Assembly: GCA_003543035.1 (NCBI GenBank)
Contig: DPJL01000397.1
Span: forward strand, 57,824 to 121,823
Length of the DNA stretch: 64,000 bases
Source: Micromonosporaceae bacterium
GTDB taxonomy: Bacteria; Actinomycetota; Actinomycetes; Mycobacteriales; Micromonosporaceae
Reading direction: 5' to 3'
The notes below the pieces were generated by a model, which was given only the letters and a program-made list of their open reading frames with translations, was not told the origin of the DNA and searched no databases. Positions 8,013-18,059 of this stretch are shown in pieces. How positions within the stretch are numbered: position 1 is the stretch's first letter; every line of letters starts with the position of its first letter. The position numbers and the translations under genes were made by a program.

Positions 8013-9826
8013 CGAATGCGGTCCTCAATATCGCCCCTGGCTGCCAGATACAGCTTGATGGTGAACTGGTTGAGGTTGTTGAGCTTGAAGGCGTTCGTGT
8101 CACCTTGCGCAATGTCCGGACCCATGACTATCTGGTGGTAGGGCTGACCTGGCTGGTAGCGCATGCCCGAAGCTTGCTGCCCGTCATGGGGGGCGGTGGT
8201 TCAGCCGGGGTCGCGCTGGCTGGATTGACGACAGCGCAGCGGCGCATAGTTGCCGAACGCGCCGCCCATGTCAGGGAAGTGCTCACCGGATTCCGCTCCG
8301 GTGATCCGAACCGTCCCGTCTCAGGTGAGCCCGATCCCCGCTTCGCTGAAGCCGAACCGCTGAAGGCGCGTTACCGGGCCAAAGGCGAACAGCTCAGCAT
8401 TACTGCCCGCACCGTTGAACGTTGGGTTGCCGCCTACCGCGAGACTGGCGAAGCTGGCCTGATCGACCGCCGTGACGGGTCGCCTCCTGCCGTTGACCCG
8501 CGTTGGGATGACGCGATTCGTTTGATCCTGGCGGAATCGGTGAAGTCGTCGACCCCTACGCGCAGCGCCATCCTCGCCAAAGCGGCAGCCAGGCTAGATC
8601 AGCAGTATGGGCCGGGTGCTGTCGCCCTGCCGTCGCAGGCGACCGCCTACCGGCGGCTGGCTGAACTTGCGAAGGGCACCAATGCCGTTGCCGGCAGCGC
8701 CAAGGGCCGCCGGTCCATTGCCGACAGGCCGTCAGGCGTTTACGGACGGCTGCGGGCGACGCGGCCAGGCGAGTACGTCATCTTGGACACCCAGGATCTC
8801 GATGTGTTCGCGATGGAGCCAGTGACCTGCCGCTGGGTTCGCGCGCAGCTGACCGTCGCCCAGGATCTGTTCACCCGCTGTATCACCGGCCTGCATGTCA
8901 CCCCTGTTTCGACTAAATCCATTGATGTCGCCGGGGTCCTCTACGAGACGGTCGCCGGACGGGAAGCACCCGGAACCTGGCCCCCAGAAGCCGCCTGGCC
9001 CTATCACGGCATCCCGGCCAGCATTGTGTTCGCCGAGGACGGCGCTGCTACGACGGGACCGGTCTGCGCCCCGGAAACCTTGGTGGTCGATCACGGCAAA
9101 GTCTTTCTCTCGGCGCACGTGATCGCCGTCTGCACCCGGCTGGGGATTTCGATCCAGCCTGCGCAGCCGCACAAGCCGACAGACAAACCGACGGTTGAGC
9201 GGTTCTTCCGCACTCTGCGCGAAAGCCTGATTCAGTATTTGCCCGCCTATAAGGGCCCGGATGTCTACTCGCGCGGGGAACGAGTTGAGCAGGAAGCGTT
9301 CCTGTTCCTGCATGAGCTGGAAGACGTTATCCGGGAATGGATTGCTACGGTTTATCACCGGTCCAAACACGACGGTCTGACGATCGCGGAATGGCCGCTG
9401 CTTGAGCTGTCCCCGGCGGAGATGTTCGCCATCGGGGTCGGCAAGGCCGGGTTGCTGCGCATCCCTGCGACACCGGAGCTCGCTCTGGATTTCCTGCCGG
9501 TGGTCGCACGCACGGTCCAGCATTACGGTGTTGAGGTCAATGGGTTGCGCTACAACGGTTCTGCGCTGGACGGATACCGCAACGCGGCCAGCCCTTATGG
9601 CGGGGCCTTCGGCGGGAAGTGGCCGATCCGTGTCAACCCTGACGACGTCACGCATGCCTGGTTCCAGGACCCGGGCGACAACAGCTTCCGTATACGGTCG
9701 CCGTGTTGCCGCAGGTCGTGTTGCTCGTTGGGGTGCGTGTGGTCGAGGAATGGATGCTGTTCCGGGTGGGCGGGACGGTGGGCACAGATAGCGCCGTCGG
9801 GGCGTCCGATTGTTACGGAGACCTGA
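8009..9826 (+). pseudogene. tnsB: tnsB, 5' part: Tn7-like DDE transposase truncated by insertion
   Basis: Starts at ATG 8009 inside the tnsA stop. Native sequence runs to Ser559 at 9683-9685, then the frame enters the inserted element and adds 45 foreign residues (Cys/Arg-rich) to a stop at 9824. An HTH lies at about residues 128-152, a second DNA-binding part to about 250, and the DDE integrase core follows with D260 (YVILD), D361 (LVVDHGK) and E397 (KPTVERFF). TnsB cuts and joins the 3' ends of the element. The catalytic core and part of the beta-barrel remain, but the C-terminal tail that contacts TnsC in Tn7-family systems is now 8.6 kb away at 18257-18613. Confidence 0.92.
9680..9686. 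repeat. Crossover core AACAGCT, left copy
   Basis: AACAGCT at 9680-9686 is repeated at 18254-18260. Between the two copies lies the whole recombinase-trio element; outside them tnsB reads continuously. A core of 6-7 bases is typical of strand-exchange regions of tyrosine recombinases. Confidence 0.75.
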
Positions 9827-11217
9827 CTGAGCGGGAGTCACGTTTGGGGCTGCATCACAGGCAGCCGATTCTGGTCGACCCGAACTTTCGGGTCGACGCT
9901 CGCCTCAGTGAATTCTTTCGCCGGTCCGGGTTCGCCACCCGTGCCGAAGGAACGCAGGAGTCCTATGTGCTGGATTACCGGCTGTTCTTCACCTTCCTGT
10001 GGCGGCAGGGCCGTAACTGGGACCAGGCCAGGGCCGAGGATCTACAGGACTACGAGTATTGGCGGCGCAGGGATCGCCAAAATCCACAGCGGATCGGCGG
10101 GGCGAAGTGGGGCCGTGAGCTGGCGGCATTCCGGCTGTTGTACGAGTGGGCGGCCAGGAAGGGACATGTGCCGGGCAGCCCAGTTGTGATGCGCAGCGTT
10201 CGCCTGCGCGACGGCGGCACTGCTGAGGTGGCAGAGCTGGCACCGTCGAATGCGCGGTCATCGAACGTGAAATGGCTGACTGGCAAGGCTTACCGGATGT
10301 GGCGCGATGTTGGCCTGCGCGGTTATGACGCTGCTGGGCTTCCCGATTGTCGCTGGCGTGGCCGCAACGAAGGCCGCGACGCCGCGTTCACCGACCTTGT
10401 GCTCAGTAGCGGCCTGCGGCGCCGCGAGGCCGGCACACTGCTGACGATCGAGTTACCGGACACCACATTGCAGCAGCGGTATTACCCGGGGCGGGTCGCT
10501 GCAGCGGTGGCCAAGCGCGGCAACCGCTACTTTTATGTTGGCAGGCCGGCGCTGAAGGCGGTGGAAGCGTATCGGCTGACCACCCGTGCTGCGGCGGTAC
10601 GCCGGGCGCAGGCGGCGGGATTGTATGAGTCGCTGCCGGTTCGCTGGATCGTGCAGGGCACTGGCCGGCGTGGTGCGTTGCGGTGGGTAGAACAGAACGG
10701 CAACCGGTCCGAGGCTCCCGTGAACACACTGTCCTATCAGGATCGTCTCAAACTCTTTGCCGAGGGCGAGAACGGTTTAGAACCGTTGGCGCTGTGGCTG
10801 ACCGAGGCTGGGCTGCCGATGCGTTACCGGTCCTGGAACAAGGTTTTCGCTCAGGCCAACACTCGCTGCGAAACCCTTGGGCTGCAAGTGTTCTGTTCGC
10901 CCCATATGCTCCGCCACAGCTTCGCTTTGACTATGTTAATTTCGCTGCATCACGCACTGGATCGCAGGCTTGGGCTGTCGCCGGCGGAACGCCGCTACTA
11001 CGAGAGCGTTTATGGCAACGTATGGATGCTAGTAAAGGACCTTCTTGGGCATAGCTCGGTCGAAGTCACTCGTGAGATCTACCTGGAACCGGTACGGGGT
11101 ATACAACTGGACACGCTGCTCAACGACGTCGAAGACGTTACAGCTGATGAGTTACTCGCCCGGCTGGCCGACCAAACCGGACTGATTCTGGATGTCGCTG
11201 GGCAGGCTATAGCGTGA
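9703..11217 (+). CDS. Tyrosine recombinase, first of trio (Tn554 TnpA-like)
   Basis: 504 residues from GTG 9703, only 17 bases inside the element; a later start such as ATG 9754 is also possible. A SAM-like core-binding domain (residues about 45-150) precedes a catalytic domain with Arg in SSGLRRREAG, HxxR in HMLRHSFAL, and LGHSSVEVTREIYLEP holding the last His and the nucleophile Tyr. All catalytic positions are present. It should act with the two following proteins in site-specific insertion and excision. The stop overlaps the start of the second recombinase (GTGA at 11214-11217). Confidence 0.88.
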   Translation: MLPQVVLLVGVRVVEEWMLFRVGGTVGTDSAVGASDCYGDLTERESRLGLHHRQPILVDPNFRVDARLSEFFRRSGFATRAEGTQESYVLDYRLFFTFLWRQGRNWDQARAEDLQDYEYWRRRDRQNPQRIGGAKWGRELAAFRLLYEWAARKGHVPGSPVVMRSVRLRDGGTAEVAELAPSNARSSNVKWLTGKAYRMWRDVGLRGYDAAGLPDCRWRGRNEGRDAAFTDLVLSSGLRRREAGTLLTIELPDTTLQQRYYPGRVAAAVAKRGNRYFYVGRPALKAVEAYRLTTRAAAVRRAQAAGLYESLPVRWIVQGTGRRGALRWVEQNGNRSEAPVNTLSYQDRLKLFAEGENGLEPLALWLTEAGLPMRYRSWNKVFAQANTRCETLGLQVFCSPHMLRHSFALTMLISLHHALDRRLGLSPAERRYYESVYGNVWMLVKDLLGHSSVEVTREIYLEPVRGIQLDTLLNDVEDVTADELLARLADQTGLILDVAGQAIA

Positions 11218-13010
11218 GCGGGCGCCGCGCCGGAACGAAAGCGATGTTGCCGTCAGCTGGATATGAGACACCGCCGATCGTGAGCGCGGACGGGCTGGTG
11301 GTGACCCCGATCACGGAGGACGGCTGTCAACCTGTGACGTTCGACTTTCGTGACTCGCCTGGATCGCCACGCCTCAAACGTGAGATGGTCGCGGCGTTCG
11401 CGAAGGCGTGCTCGGCGACCGGGACGCTCCGCCGGCCGCGGTCCTGGAAGACCTCGGCGTCGATCCTGCGCCGGTTCCTGGCTTTCACCGCCGAAGGGTC
11501 CTCGCCTTTGCTCAGCGTCCAGCAGATCACGCCGGGCGTTTGGGCACAATGGATGCTGGCCCAGCGCGCCGACCAGATGAAGGACGTGTCACGCAGGCTC
11601 TTGCTGCTGGCGGACGGGCTGCCGCAGGCGACCCGGACGGCGATCGAGGTCCGCCGCAAACGCCGCCTGCCAGCGCCGAGCCCTTCCTACACGATGGCGC
11701 AGTTCAAACGGATACGGTCGGCAGCGCTGAGGACGGTCAGCGAAACCGAGGTCCGCATAGACGCGGGGACAAAGCTGCTTCGGCAGTGGAGGGCAGGCGA
11801 AATCGCCGAGGGCAGCGGTGACTGGCGGGTGGGCTGGCTGCTTGATGAGCTGAGCACTACGGGCGACCTTCCGCGCTATCCCAGCGGCCCGTTTCACCAT
11901 GAGGTCAAAAGGATTCTGCGGACTCTGCCCGAGCAGTTCTTGAGCCTGCTGCACATGCTCTATCCCTCGCCCACGGATTTAGGCGCGATGGCCGCAGCGC
12001 TGATCTGTGAGCAGGGCTGGAATCTTTCCGTACTACAAGAGATGAACATCCCCGACCAGCGGCCTGACGGCGGGGTCAGCGACGTTGCCATACACCGCAC
12101 CGAGGTTGTCAAACAGCGCCGGCCTCGCAGTAAACGGTTCGCCAGCAACAATCTCGTCGACCTGGGCCCCGGCACCGCGGGCCGGGTGATGGCACAGGTT
12201 CTCGCCATCACCGACCACGCCAGGCAATCGATGGCAGCGCAGGGCCTTGCCACGCGGCGGCTGCTGGTGGCACGCCGCTGCTCCAAGAACGGACATCATG
12301 AACCTGTTTGGTCGCTGGGCCCAAGCAGTAGCAGCGTGTCGGATTGGAGCCTGACGCTAAACCAGTCCGGGCACGGCCTGGACGTTGGGACTCTGTCAGC
12401 CCGCACGTTACGGCGCAGCCATCAAGTCCTATACGGAGGAACCCGCCAGAACAGCCAGCGCGTCCACGAGGACGTCTACTTGCTACGCGACGAGCACATC
12501 CGCCAGGAAACCGCTCCCGACGCCGTCGCGCAGGGCCTGCGAGACGCCGTGGATCACGCATCCACCACGCTGAGGATGAGAATGCTGACCCCGCAACGAT
12601 ATTCCGGCCACGGCACGGACCGGGCTGGGATATCGGCTAGCCAATTTGCCGATATCGAGGCGGGCCGGCTGGACACCGCTACCGGAGCCTGCCTGGACTT
12701 CGAGCACAGCCCATTCACCCCAGCAGGCCCGTGCTCAGCCTCGTTTCTGCTGTGTTTTGGCTGTCCCAACGCCATCGCAGTCCCACGTCACCTGCCTCGG
12801 ATCATCTACCTGCACGATGCGTTGACGTCCCTTCGTTCGGCGGTGAGCGCCGCCGTCTGGGACACCGACTGGAAACAGCACAACGCGCGCATCTGCGATC
12901 TTCTGCACACCAACACCAGCGATGCCGAACGCGGCCAGCTCCGTGACAAGGTCACCGACGGTGATCGCCGTCTGGTCGATAACATGCTGCAACGCAGGCT
13001 CGACGCATGA
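11214..13010 (+). CDS. Tyrosine recombinase-like protein, second of trio
   Basis: 598 residues from GTG 11214, coupled by 4-base overlap on both sides. An N-terminal core-binding-type region (FAKACSATGTLRRPRSWKTS...) and a long C-terminal part place it in the large recombinase-like family found as the middle gene of RIT/Tn554-like operons. Some catalytic residues are hard to assign: an LSARTLRRSHQ segment may be the HxxR-like box, but I do not see a clean Arg-His-Tyr set. It may be a structural partner more than the catalytic subunit. Family membership rests on operon position and architecture. Confidence 0.72.
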   Translation: MSGRRAGTKAMLPSAGYETPPIVSADGLVVTPITEDGCQPVTFDFRDSPGSPRLKREMVAAFAKACSATGTLRRPRSWKTSASILRRFLAFTAEGSSPLLSVQQITPGVWAQWMLAQRADQMKDVSRRLLLLADGLPQATRTAIEVRRKRRLPAPSPSYTMAQFKRIRSAALRTVSETEVRIDAGTKLLRQWRAGEIAEGSGDWRVGWLLDELSTTGDLPRYPSGPFHHEVKRILRTLPEQFLSLLHMLYPSPTDLGAMAAALICEQGWNLSVLQEMNIPDQRPDGGVSDVAIHRTEVVKQRRPRSKRFASNNLVDLGPGTAGRVMAQVLAITDHARQSMAAQGLATRRLLVARRCSKNGHHEPVWSLGPSSSSVSDWSLTLNQSGHGLDVGTLSARTLRRSHQVLYGGTRQNSQRVHEDVYLLRDEHIRQETAPDAVAQGLRDAVDHASTTLRMRMLTPQRYSGHGTDRAGISASQFADIEAGRLDTATGACLDFEHSPFTPAGPCSASFLLCFGCPNAIAVPRHLPRIIYLHDALTSLRSAVSAAVWDTDWKQHNARICDLLHTNTSDAERGQLRDKVTDGDRRLVDNMLQRRLDA

Positions 13011-15217
13011 CCGCCAGCCGAGCCCAGCGCCTGCCCACTGCCAGCGCACTCCAGCCCGCCGGCCCAGGCCCGGACACTGCGGTCTTCCCCCGGCACTTGG
13101 TGGCGCCAGGGATACCTGAAAGCGAGATCTCGGTCTTCGCCGACCCGAGTTGGCAACTGTCTGTTCTGGACGCGAAAGCCACAGCAACAAGCGTGGCGGT
13201 GATCTGGGCAACCTTCCCGGACGTGTTCGTCCCCACCTTCAAACGCGCATCCTGGGCTCTGATCAACATTGCCGCGCCCGCTGTGATCGTCACCAAGTTG
13301 GGGACTGCGGCACGGTCACAGTTGCGGCCCAGCAGCATCAATCACACCATCAGGGCCTGGAAAGCGTTCGCGCACTGGCTGACCAGCCGCGAACTGGGCA
13401 CGCTGTCTGCGGTCGGCCAACACACTCTCGCCGACTACGCGGCCAAGTTACGCTCCGACGGGCGCCAACGCGATTACTGCCAACGACAGCTGCTGGCGTT
13501 GACGAGGCTTTGGGCCTACGCGCCCTACCTGCCACGCCAAGACCGTCTCCCCAGACCGCCATGGAACGACCACCCAGACGAATACCTCGGCGCTCACAGC
13601 ACTAACACCGCTGGAGACAACGCCCGCATCCCCATCCACCCAGCCACGATGTCCCCGCTGCTGGTTTGGGCACTGAGGTTTGTCAACGATTTCGCCCCCG
13701 ACATCCTCGCCGCGCGGGAAGAAAGCATAAAGCTGCGGGCCAACATCCGCACTCAGGCAAGACCAGCCGGGCCAGACGACATACGCCTGTACCTCGACGA
13801 GCTAAGCCGGCAAGGCAAGCCAATACCGGCAGTGCCAGCCACAGGAGTTCACGTCCGATCGGTGAACAAGCGAATGGGCCGCGAACCGCAACCCATCGTC
13901 AACGTTCGTCACATCGCCGGGCTGCTGGGAGTGACCATCTTCCAGGTCAAGCGCATCATCGACCAGCAACAAGGCCAAGGACCGTCCATCGGCGAAACGT
14001 CGCCTCTGACGCTGACCCCGCAAGGACGAATCAACGGCAAGCCCTGGCTGGATACGATTGACTCCGATGAAGCATTCGAGTTGGCGATGCACCTATCGAC
14101 GGCATGCCTAACCGTCACGGCCTACTTGTCAGGCATGCGCCCCGAAGAGGTCATGCACCTGCAGCGCGGCTGCTGCCGCAAATCAGAGTCCGCCAACGGA
14201 TTCACCCGGTACACAGTCACCGGGCGTCACTTCAAGGGCGTAAGCGATGACGATGGCAACACCGTCAGCGGCGGAGCCGTACGCGACCAGCCATGGACCG
14301 TCATTGCACCCGTCGCCGCAGCGATCGACATCCTCGAACGGCTTGAGAACAAGGTACTTCTGTTCCCCCGCGAGGTCGGCAGCATCCTGAAAAACGTCAG
14401 GCCACGCAACGCATACCGAGGCAACGGACTCACCCCCACACTCGCAGCCGCCCGGATTGCCAAATTCATCGAATACATCAACGGACTGGCCCACCGGCAC
14501 GGCCTGCCCCACGACATGATCCCCGCTGACCCGGATGGCCCGATCAACCTATCCCGGTTCCGCAGAACGGTAGCCTGGTTCATTAACCGGCTGCCCAACG
14601 GCAGAGTTGCGCTCGGAGTCCAATATGGACATCTGCGATTGACAGTGTCAGAGTCGTACGGCAGCCGATCCCGCGCCGACCTGCTGGAAATACTTGACCT
14701 CGAACAGGCCCGCAGCATCGCCGACACCCTGGCTGAGGCGGCAGATCGCCTTCATCAAGGCGAAGGGGTCAGCGGCCCAGCCGCCGAACGATACATCGAC
14801 AGTGTTCACGAATTCAAAGAAGCGTATGCCGGCAGTTGTCTGTCCAAGCGGCAGCACCAGGCGCTGCTGACCAACCCGAAACTGAAAGTCTACGACCACC
14901 CAGAGGCGTTCCTGTCCTGCAACCACAACCCGCTCACCGCGCTCTGCGATCCTGAACGCGGCAAACCCGGCCGCGGCAAAACCACACCCAGCACCGACCG
15001 ATGCCAGTCCGCATGCGCGAACATCAGCCGCACCGATACACACATTTCCTTGATACATAAAGAGATCACGCAACTCGACGCGGAGATCGTATCTGGGCTC
15101 AGTCCAGAGCCGATCGCGCGCAGGCTCCGTCAGCGCCGCGATTCGCTGCAACAGACGGCCGACCGGCACGAGAAAACACGCGTCTGCACCAGCACAGTCT
15201 CACCGGAGCCAGCATGA
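13007..15217 (+). CDS. Tyrosine recombinase, third of trio (large)
   Basis: 736 residues from ATG 13007 (ATGA overlap). An N-terminal core-binding domain with LTSRELGTL is followed by a catalytic domain with Arg in YLSGMRPEEVMHLQ, RFRRTVAWFI at the HxxR position (first His replaced by Arg) and QYGHLRLTVSESYGS providing the last His and probable nucleophile Tyr. A Cys-rich tail near residues 630-670 (SCNHNPLTALC, CQSACANIS) may bind zinc. The gene is much longer than XerD-type recombinases and is typical of the third protein in actinobacterial trios. Its stop overlaps the next start. Confidence 0.82.
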   Translation: MTASRAQRLPTASALQPAGPGPDTAVFPRHLVAPGIPESEISVFADPSWQLSVLDAKATATSVAVIWATFPDVFVPTFKRASWALINIAAPAVIVTKLGTAARSQLRPSSINHTIRAWKAFAHWLTSRELGTLSAVGQHTLADYAAKLRSDGRQRDYCQRQLLALTRLWAYAPYLPRQDRLPRPPWNDHPDEYLGAHSTNTAGDNARIPIHPATMSPLLVWALRFVNDFAPDILAAREESIKLRANIRTQARPAGPDDIRLYLDELSRQGKPIPAVPATGVHVRSVNKRMGREPQPIVNVRHIAGLLGVTIFQVKRIIDQQQGQGPSIGETSPLTLTPQGRINGKPWLDTIDSDEAFELAMHLSTACLTVTAYLSGMRPEEVMHLQRGCCRKSESANGFTRYTVTGRHFKGVSDDDGNTVSGGAVRDQPWTVIAPVAAAIDILERLENKVLLFPREVGSILKNVRPRNAYRGNGLTPTLAAARIAKFIEYINGLAHRHGLPHDMIPADPDGPINLSRFRRTVAWFINRLPNGRVALGVQYGHLRLTVSESYGSRSRADLLEILDLEQARSIADTLAEAADRLHQGEGVSGPAAERYIDSVHEFKEAYAGSCLSKRQHQALLTNPKLKVYDHPEAFLSCNHNPLTALCDPERGKPGRGKTTPSTDRCQSACANISRTDTHISLIHKEITQLDAEIVSGLSPEPIARRLRQRRDSLQQTADRHEKTRVCTSTVSPEPA

Positions 15218-15732
15218 CCATGCCAACCAGTGGCCCTTCCAGCACCATCATCGAAACCGTAGGCGACCTGCTCGCCGACTCGCTGCGCAAGTCTGGGCGT
15301 TCCGATGAGGATACCGGCGAAATCGAAGCCATCACCCAGGCGATGATCCGGCTGCTCATCGGCGTTCCGCTGCGCTCAGATGGCAAGCTCACCATCAAGA
15401 CCCTGGCGCAAGAGGCCGGACTGCGGCGCAACAAGCTGACCCACAAGCACACCGGGCTCAAAGACCTGTTCAAGGCCCTGGTGAAGACGCATGACTCCAA
15501 GCCCGCCGTCACCGTCGATCTCCATAACGACAACGCGAACCTGCGCAACACGATCTCGGAATTGCGCCAGGCCAACAGCGAGCTCAGCGACAAGGTCAAA
15601 CAGTTCGCGCGGATCGTCCACGTTCTCGAAGTCGAAAACCAGCAACTCCGCGAGCAACTCACCCGGCCAGACGCCCACGACAACGTCCGCCTCTTGCGCC
15701 AAACCTCCCGGCACAGCGACCAGCCAGCCTGA
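15214..15732 (+). CDS. Small HTH/coiled-coil accessory protein of the recombinase trio (TnpC/DUF6262-like)
   Basis: 172 residues from ATG 15214, overlapping the third recombinase stop. Residues 45-85 look like a helix-turn-helix (KLTIKTLAQEAGLRRNKLTH), and residues 100-155 form a coiled coil with heptad leucines (ISELRQANSELSDKV...EVENQQLREQL). Small proteins of this form, TnpC in Tn554 or DUF6262, accompany recombinase trios and are thought to aid orientation or efficiency of transposition. The 3' end of this gene is duplicated at 18060-18192, on the far side of the NACHT gene. Confidence 0.78.
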   Translation: MTMPTSGPSSTIIETVGDLLADSLRKSGRSDEDTGEIEAITQAMIRLLIGVPLRSDGKLTIKTLAQEAGLRRNKLTHKHTGLKDLFKALVKTHDSKPAVTVDLHNDNANLRNTISELRQANSELSDKVKQFARIVHVLEVENQQLREQLTRPDAHDNVRLLRQTSRHSDQPA

Positions 15733-15782
15733 CACGGCCCCCAACAACCATCAACCTAGATCAGCCTGCCCTTGCTGGTTCC
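15639..15782. repeat. Direct repeat of element tail, left copy
   Basis: From CCAGCAACT at 15639 to TTGCTGGTTCC near 15782, this stretch matches 18060-18192 in the same orientation, with about four in five bases alike by eye. It covers the last 30 codons of the small accessory gene, its stop and the following 50 bases. Everything between the copies is the NACHT gene and a Tn7-like end fragment. Confidence 0.8.
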
Positions 15783-17949
15783 TAACACCGTCGCACAGAT
15801 GATCCTGAAGTGATGCATGACGGAATTGATGCATGCTTCCAATGCGTCGGAGCACGCCCCGCCGAGAAGCGTCAGCGAGAAATCGCTGGAGATGCCAGGG
15901 AAGTCGCCCTGACACCGCCAGCATTGCAAGCGTGATGAGATAGCTGATCCAGGCCACGCTAACTGCATGACCGAGGTCCCCTTGGCCAGGCTGATGCGCA
16001 GCGACGATAGCGGTGGCGGCGAGGAGTACACCGAGGACTAGGCCACCGAGTGCCGAACTGACAACCACCAGAGCGATTGCAACGGTCGCCAACAGCCCAA
16101 CGTTTCGTATACCTAGGAGCCGTTCTAGCCGGACAGTTTGCTCTACCGAGTTGAATCGCTCCACCTTAGGCAAGGAAACCGGAGGAGGGCTCCACGGCAA
16201 CAGACCAGCAAGGCCGCCCGCAAAGGCTCCGACAGCGACTTGAGCGGACATTGCCAGCACATTGTTCATGCCGCTACGGGTGACCAGTCCCAAAGCCGCC
16301 GTAGCGATCGACCCAAACATGACCGCGAATGTGATGGTGAATAGGAGGCCTCGGCCGTTGCGCCACCAATGGATAGGAGGCGTCGGCGTTCCTGTCGACA
16401 AGGTGCTACCGGCGTTGGCCAAGATTGAACGAGCAAGGCCATAGAGCGTTCCGAGAAACAACGCAATTGCAAACCCGGCAGCTAGGCCTCGCGAAAATTC
16501 GAGCATGTACCACGCAACCGCAGCCCAGATTGCGCCGCAAAGTGAACCCGCCAATATTCGTGATGGCTTCCGTAGTGACAACGCAACTTCCCACCAGCCG
16601 AAGGCATACATCTGGTTTCGGTGGGCGTGAGAGGCCAGGAAAGACAGCCATCGACTGGCCTGCCGATATGTCGGCCATGCTCTCCGAGCGGCCTGCGGCT
16701 CGACCGACGGTCTATAAAGATCCTGAAGCAAACGATCAAGAAGATTCCGCTCAATCGCGTCAACAGTTGAAAACCTGACAGCGTCCAGCAGATCCGTTGG
16801 CAATCTTTGCGCCTCAGCACGATAGCTGGATCGGGCAAGGGAGAGTATCAGCGGAAGCTCAAGTGCAGATTGAATCTGCGGAGATGCTCCCGCCGAGACC
16901 TCATCGAGAACCTGCTGCCACGCGGATGCGATGAGCGGTGTTGTATTTTCGGTCAGGAACGCTCGCGCGACGTCAAGGCCCACGGGCCGAGCCTCAATCT
17001 CTATGTCGGCAACGAAGCGGCCAGCCTCACTTATTGCTCGTCGATACTGCGATTCGCGACTCGTCAGAATGAACGAGTCATAGAAAAACTTCCACCCGTT
17101 GTTAATCTCTTCGATCGCCGCTCCCGCCGCCGCCGGCATCATCTCGTCGAGTCCATCTAGGACAGGAAAGATCCTTCGGCCGACGATGAGCTGATGGGCA
17201 ACATTCGCACCGAAGCGGGTTTCATCCCGCAGCTCGGGGCATTCAGCAACCAACTGCCGCTCAAGCCAGTCGCGGATTGGCTCGGCTACCGGGTTCCAGG
17301 ACGCAAGCGAAAAATAGACAGGAATCGGGCCGCGTTTGGCGTTCCCCACGAGTTCCAAAGCGATCAGCACGGCCAGAGATGTCTTCCCAGCTCCACGAGC
17401 GCCGAGGATCGATATCCGATGCAATGTGGACGATCGAACTGAAGCCACCAATTCGGAAAGCCCAAAGAAACTGTCCGGCATGGTAAGCGGAGCGACACTC
17501 ACCGGCCGCTCCCATGTCCGCCATTGGGTGGCAATCGAATCCGGCGCCAACAGATCGCGCGACCGAGCTTGCGTCATCCATTGATCACGGCTATGACTCG
17601 CCAAGATTGCAGCCGCCCGATTGACCTGATCGGCATCAGGCGATGCTCCATGCTGGAGCTTCCCACGCGCCCAGGTAATGATCGCCACCATCAGCCCTAC
17701 CAACGGCGAGAGCGCAAGGATCCGATCAACGTAGTCGAAGTCTCTGTACCTGAGTGCCCAGACGGTCCATGCCACCACTGCCGCAATCGCGAGGAAGGCC
17801 GCAGCCTTAACCCAGTAAGGCCTCCGAGGCAACAACAGGGTCCTCCTCGCTGACCGGTCAAGATCGGGCACAACGGCGGCTAAATCGCTCACCGCCCCAC
17901 TGGACAGTCTGAGGGTCGTACGCAACCTACGCATCGACAGCGTCCACAT
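15751..17949 (-). CDS. Membrane NACHT NTPase (cargo)
   Basis: About 732 residues if started at ATG 17949 (MWTLSMRRLR...); ATG 17931 is also possible, and frames upstream run into the Tn7-like end fragment. Two N-terminal membrane helices (about residues 48-66 and 78-92) precede a NACHT domain with P-loop GARGAGKTS (183-191) and Walker B FPVLDGLDEM. The C-terminal third has at least five hydrophobic segments and ends with FRHASLQDHL, a usual end of actinobacterial NACHT proteins. The last nine residues (NQQGQADLG) are read from the element's tail repeat, so the true C-terminus was probably replaced. NACHT NTPases often act in bacterial antiphage immunity; a defence role here is inferred. Confidence 0.85.
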   Translation of the reverse strand: MWTLSMRRLRTTLRLSSGAVSDLAAVVPDLDRSARRTLLLPRRPYWVKAAAFLAIAAVVAWTVWALRYRDFDYVDRILALSPLVGLMVAIITWARGKLQHGASPDADQVNRAAAILASHSRDQWMTQARSRDLLAPDSIATQWRTWERPVSVAPLTMPDSFFGLSELVASVRSSTLHRISILGARGAGKTSLAVLIALELVGNAKRGPIPVYFSLASWNPVAEPIRDWLERQLVAECPELRDETRFGANVAHQLIVGRRIFPVLDGLDEMMPAAAGAAIEEINNGWKFFYDSFILTSRESQYRRAISEAGRFVADIEIEARPVGLDVARAFLTENTTPLIASAWQQVLDEVSAGASPQIQSALELPLILSLARSSYRAEAQRLPTDLLDAVRFSTVDAIERNLLDRLLQDLYRPSVEPQAARRAWPTYRQASRWLSFLASHAHRNQMYAFGWWEVALSLRKPSRILAGSLCGAIWAAVAWYMLEFSRGLAAGFAIALFLGTLYGLARSILANAGSTLSTGTPTPPIHWWRNGRGLLFTITFAVMFGSIATAALGLVTRSGMNNVLAMSAQVAVGAFAGGLAGLLPWSPPPVSLPKVERFNSVEQTVRLERLLGIRNVGLLATVAIALVVVSSALGGLVLGVLLAATAIVAAHQPGQGDLGHAVSVAWISYLITLAMLAVSGRLPWHLQRFLADASRRGVLRRIGSMHQFRHASLQDHLCDGVRNQQGQADLG

Positions 17950-17958
17950 GGACTCAAG

Positions 17959-18015
17959 CAAGATCGAAGAAGGCGAAAGATCGACGAGAATAGTCGCCGA
18001 CACATCACTGAGAAA
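17959..18015 (-). repeat. Diverged copy of a Tn7-like right end next to NACHT
   Basis: 17959-18015 aligns with the right end of the host Tn7-like element at 23678-23735 with one gap and roughly three bases in four alike. It includes two repeat units in the same order and spacing: 17974-17991 (CGAAAGATCGACGAGAAT) against 23693-23710, and 17998-18015 (CGACACATCACTGAGAAA) against 23718-23735. The outer end is cut where the tail repeat begins at about 18046-18060. NACHT reads away from it, just as the MFS cargo gene reads away from the intact right end. Confidence 0.75.
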
Positions 18016-18059
18016 TTCGTGCGGCGCCCCAGTCCCGCAGCAACAGCTACGAACGAAAC

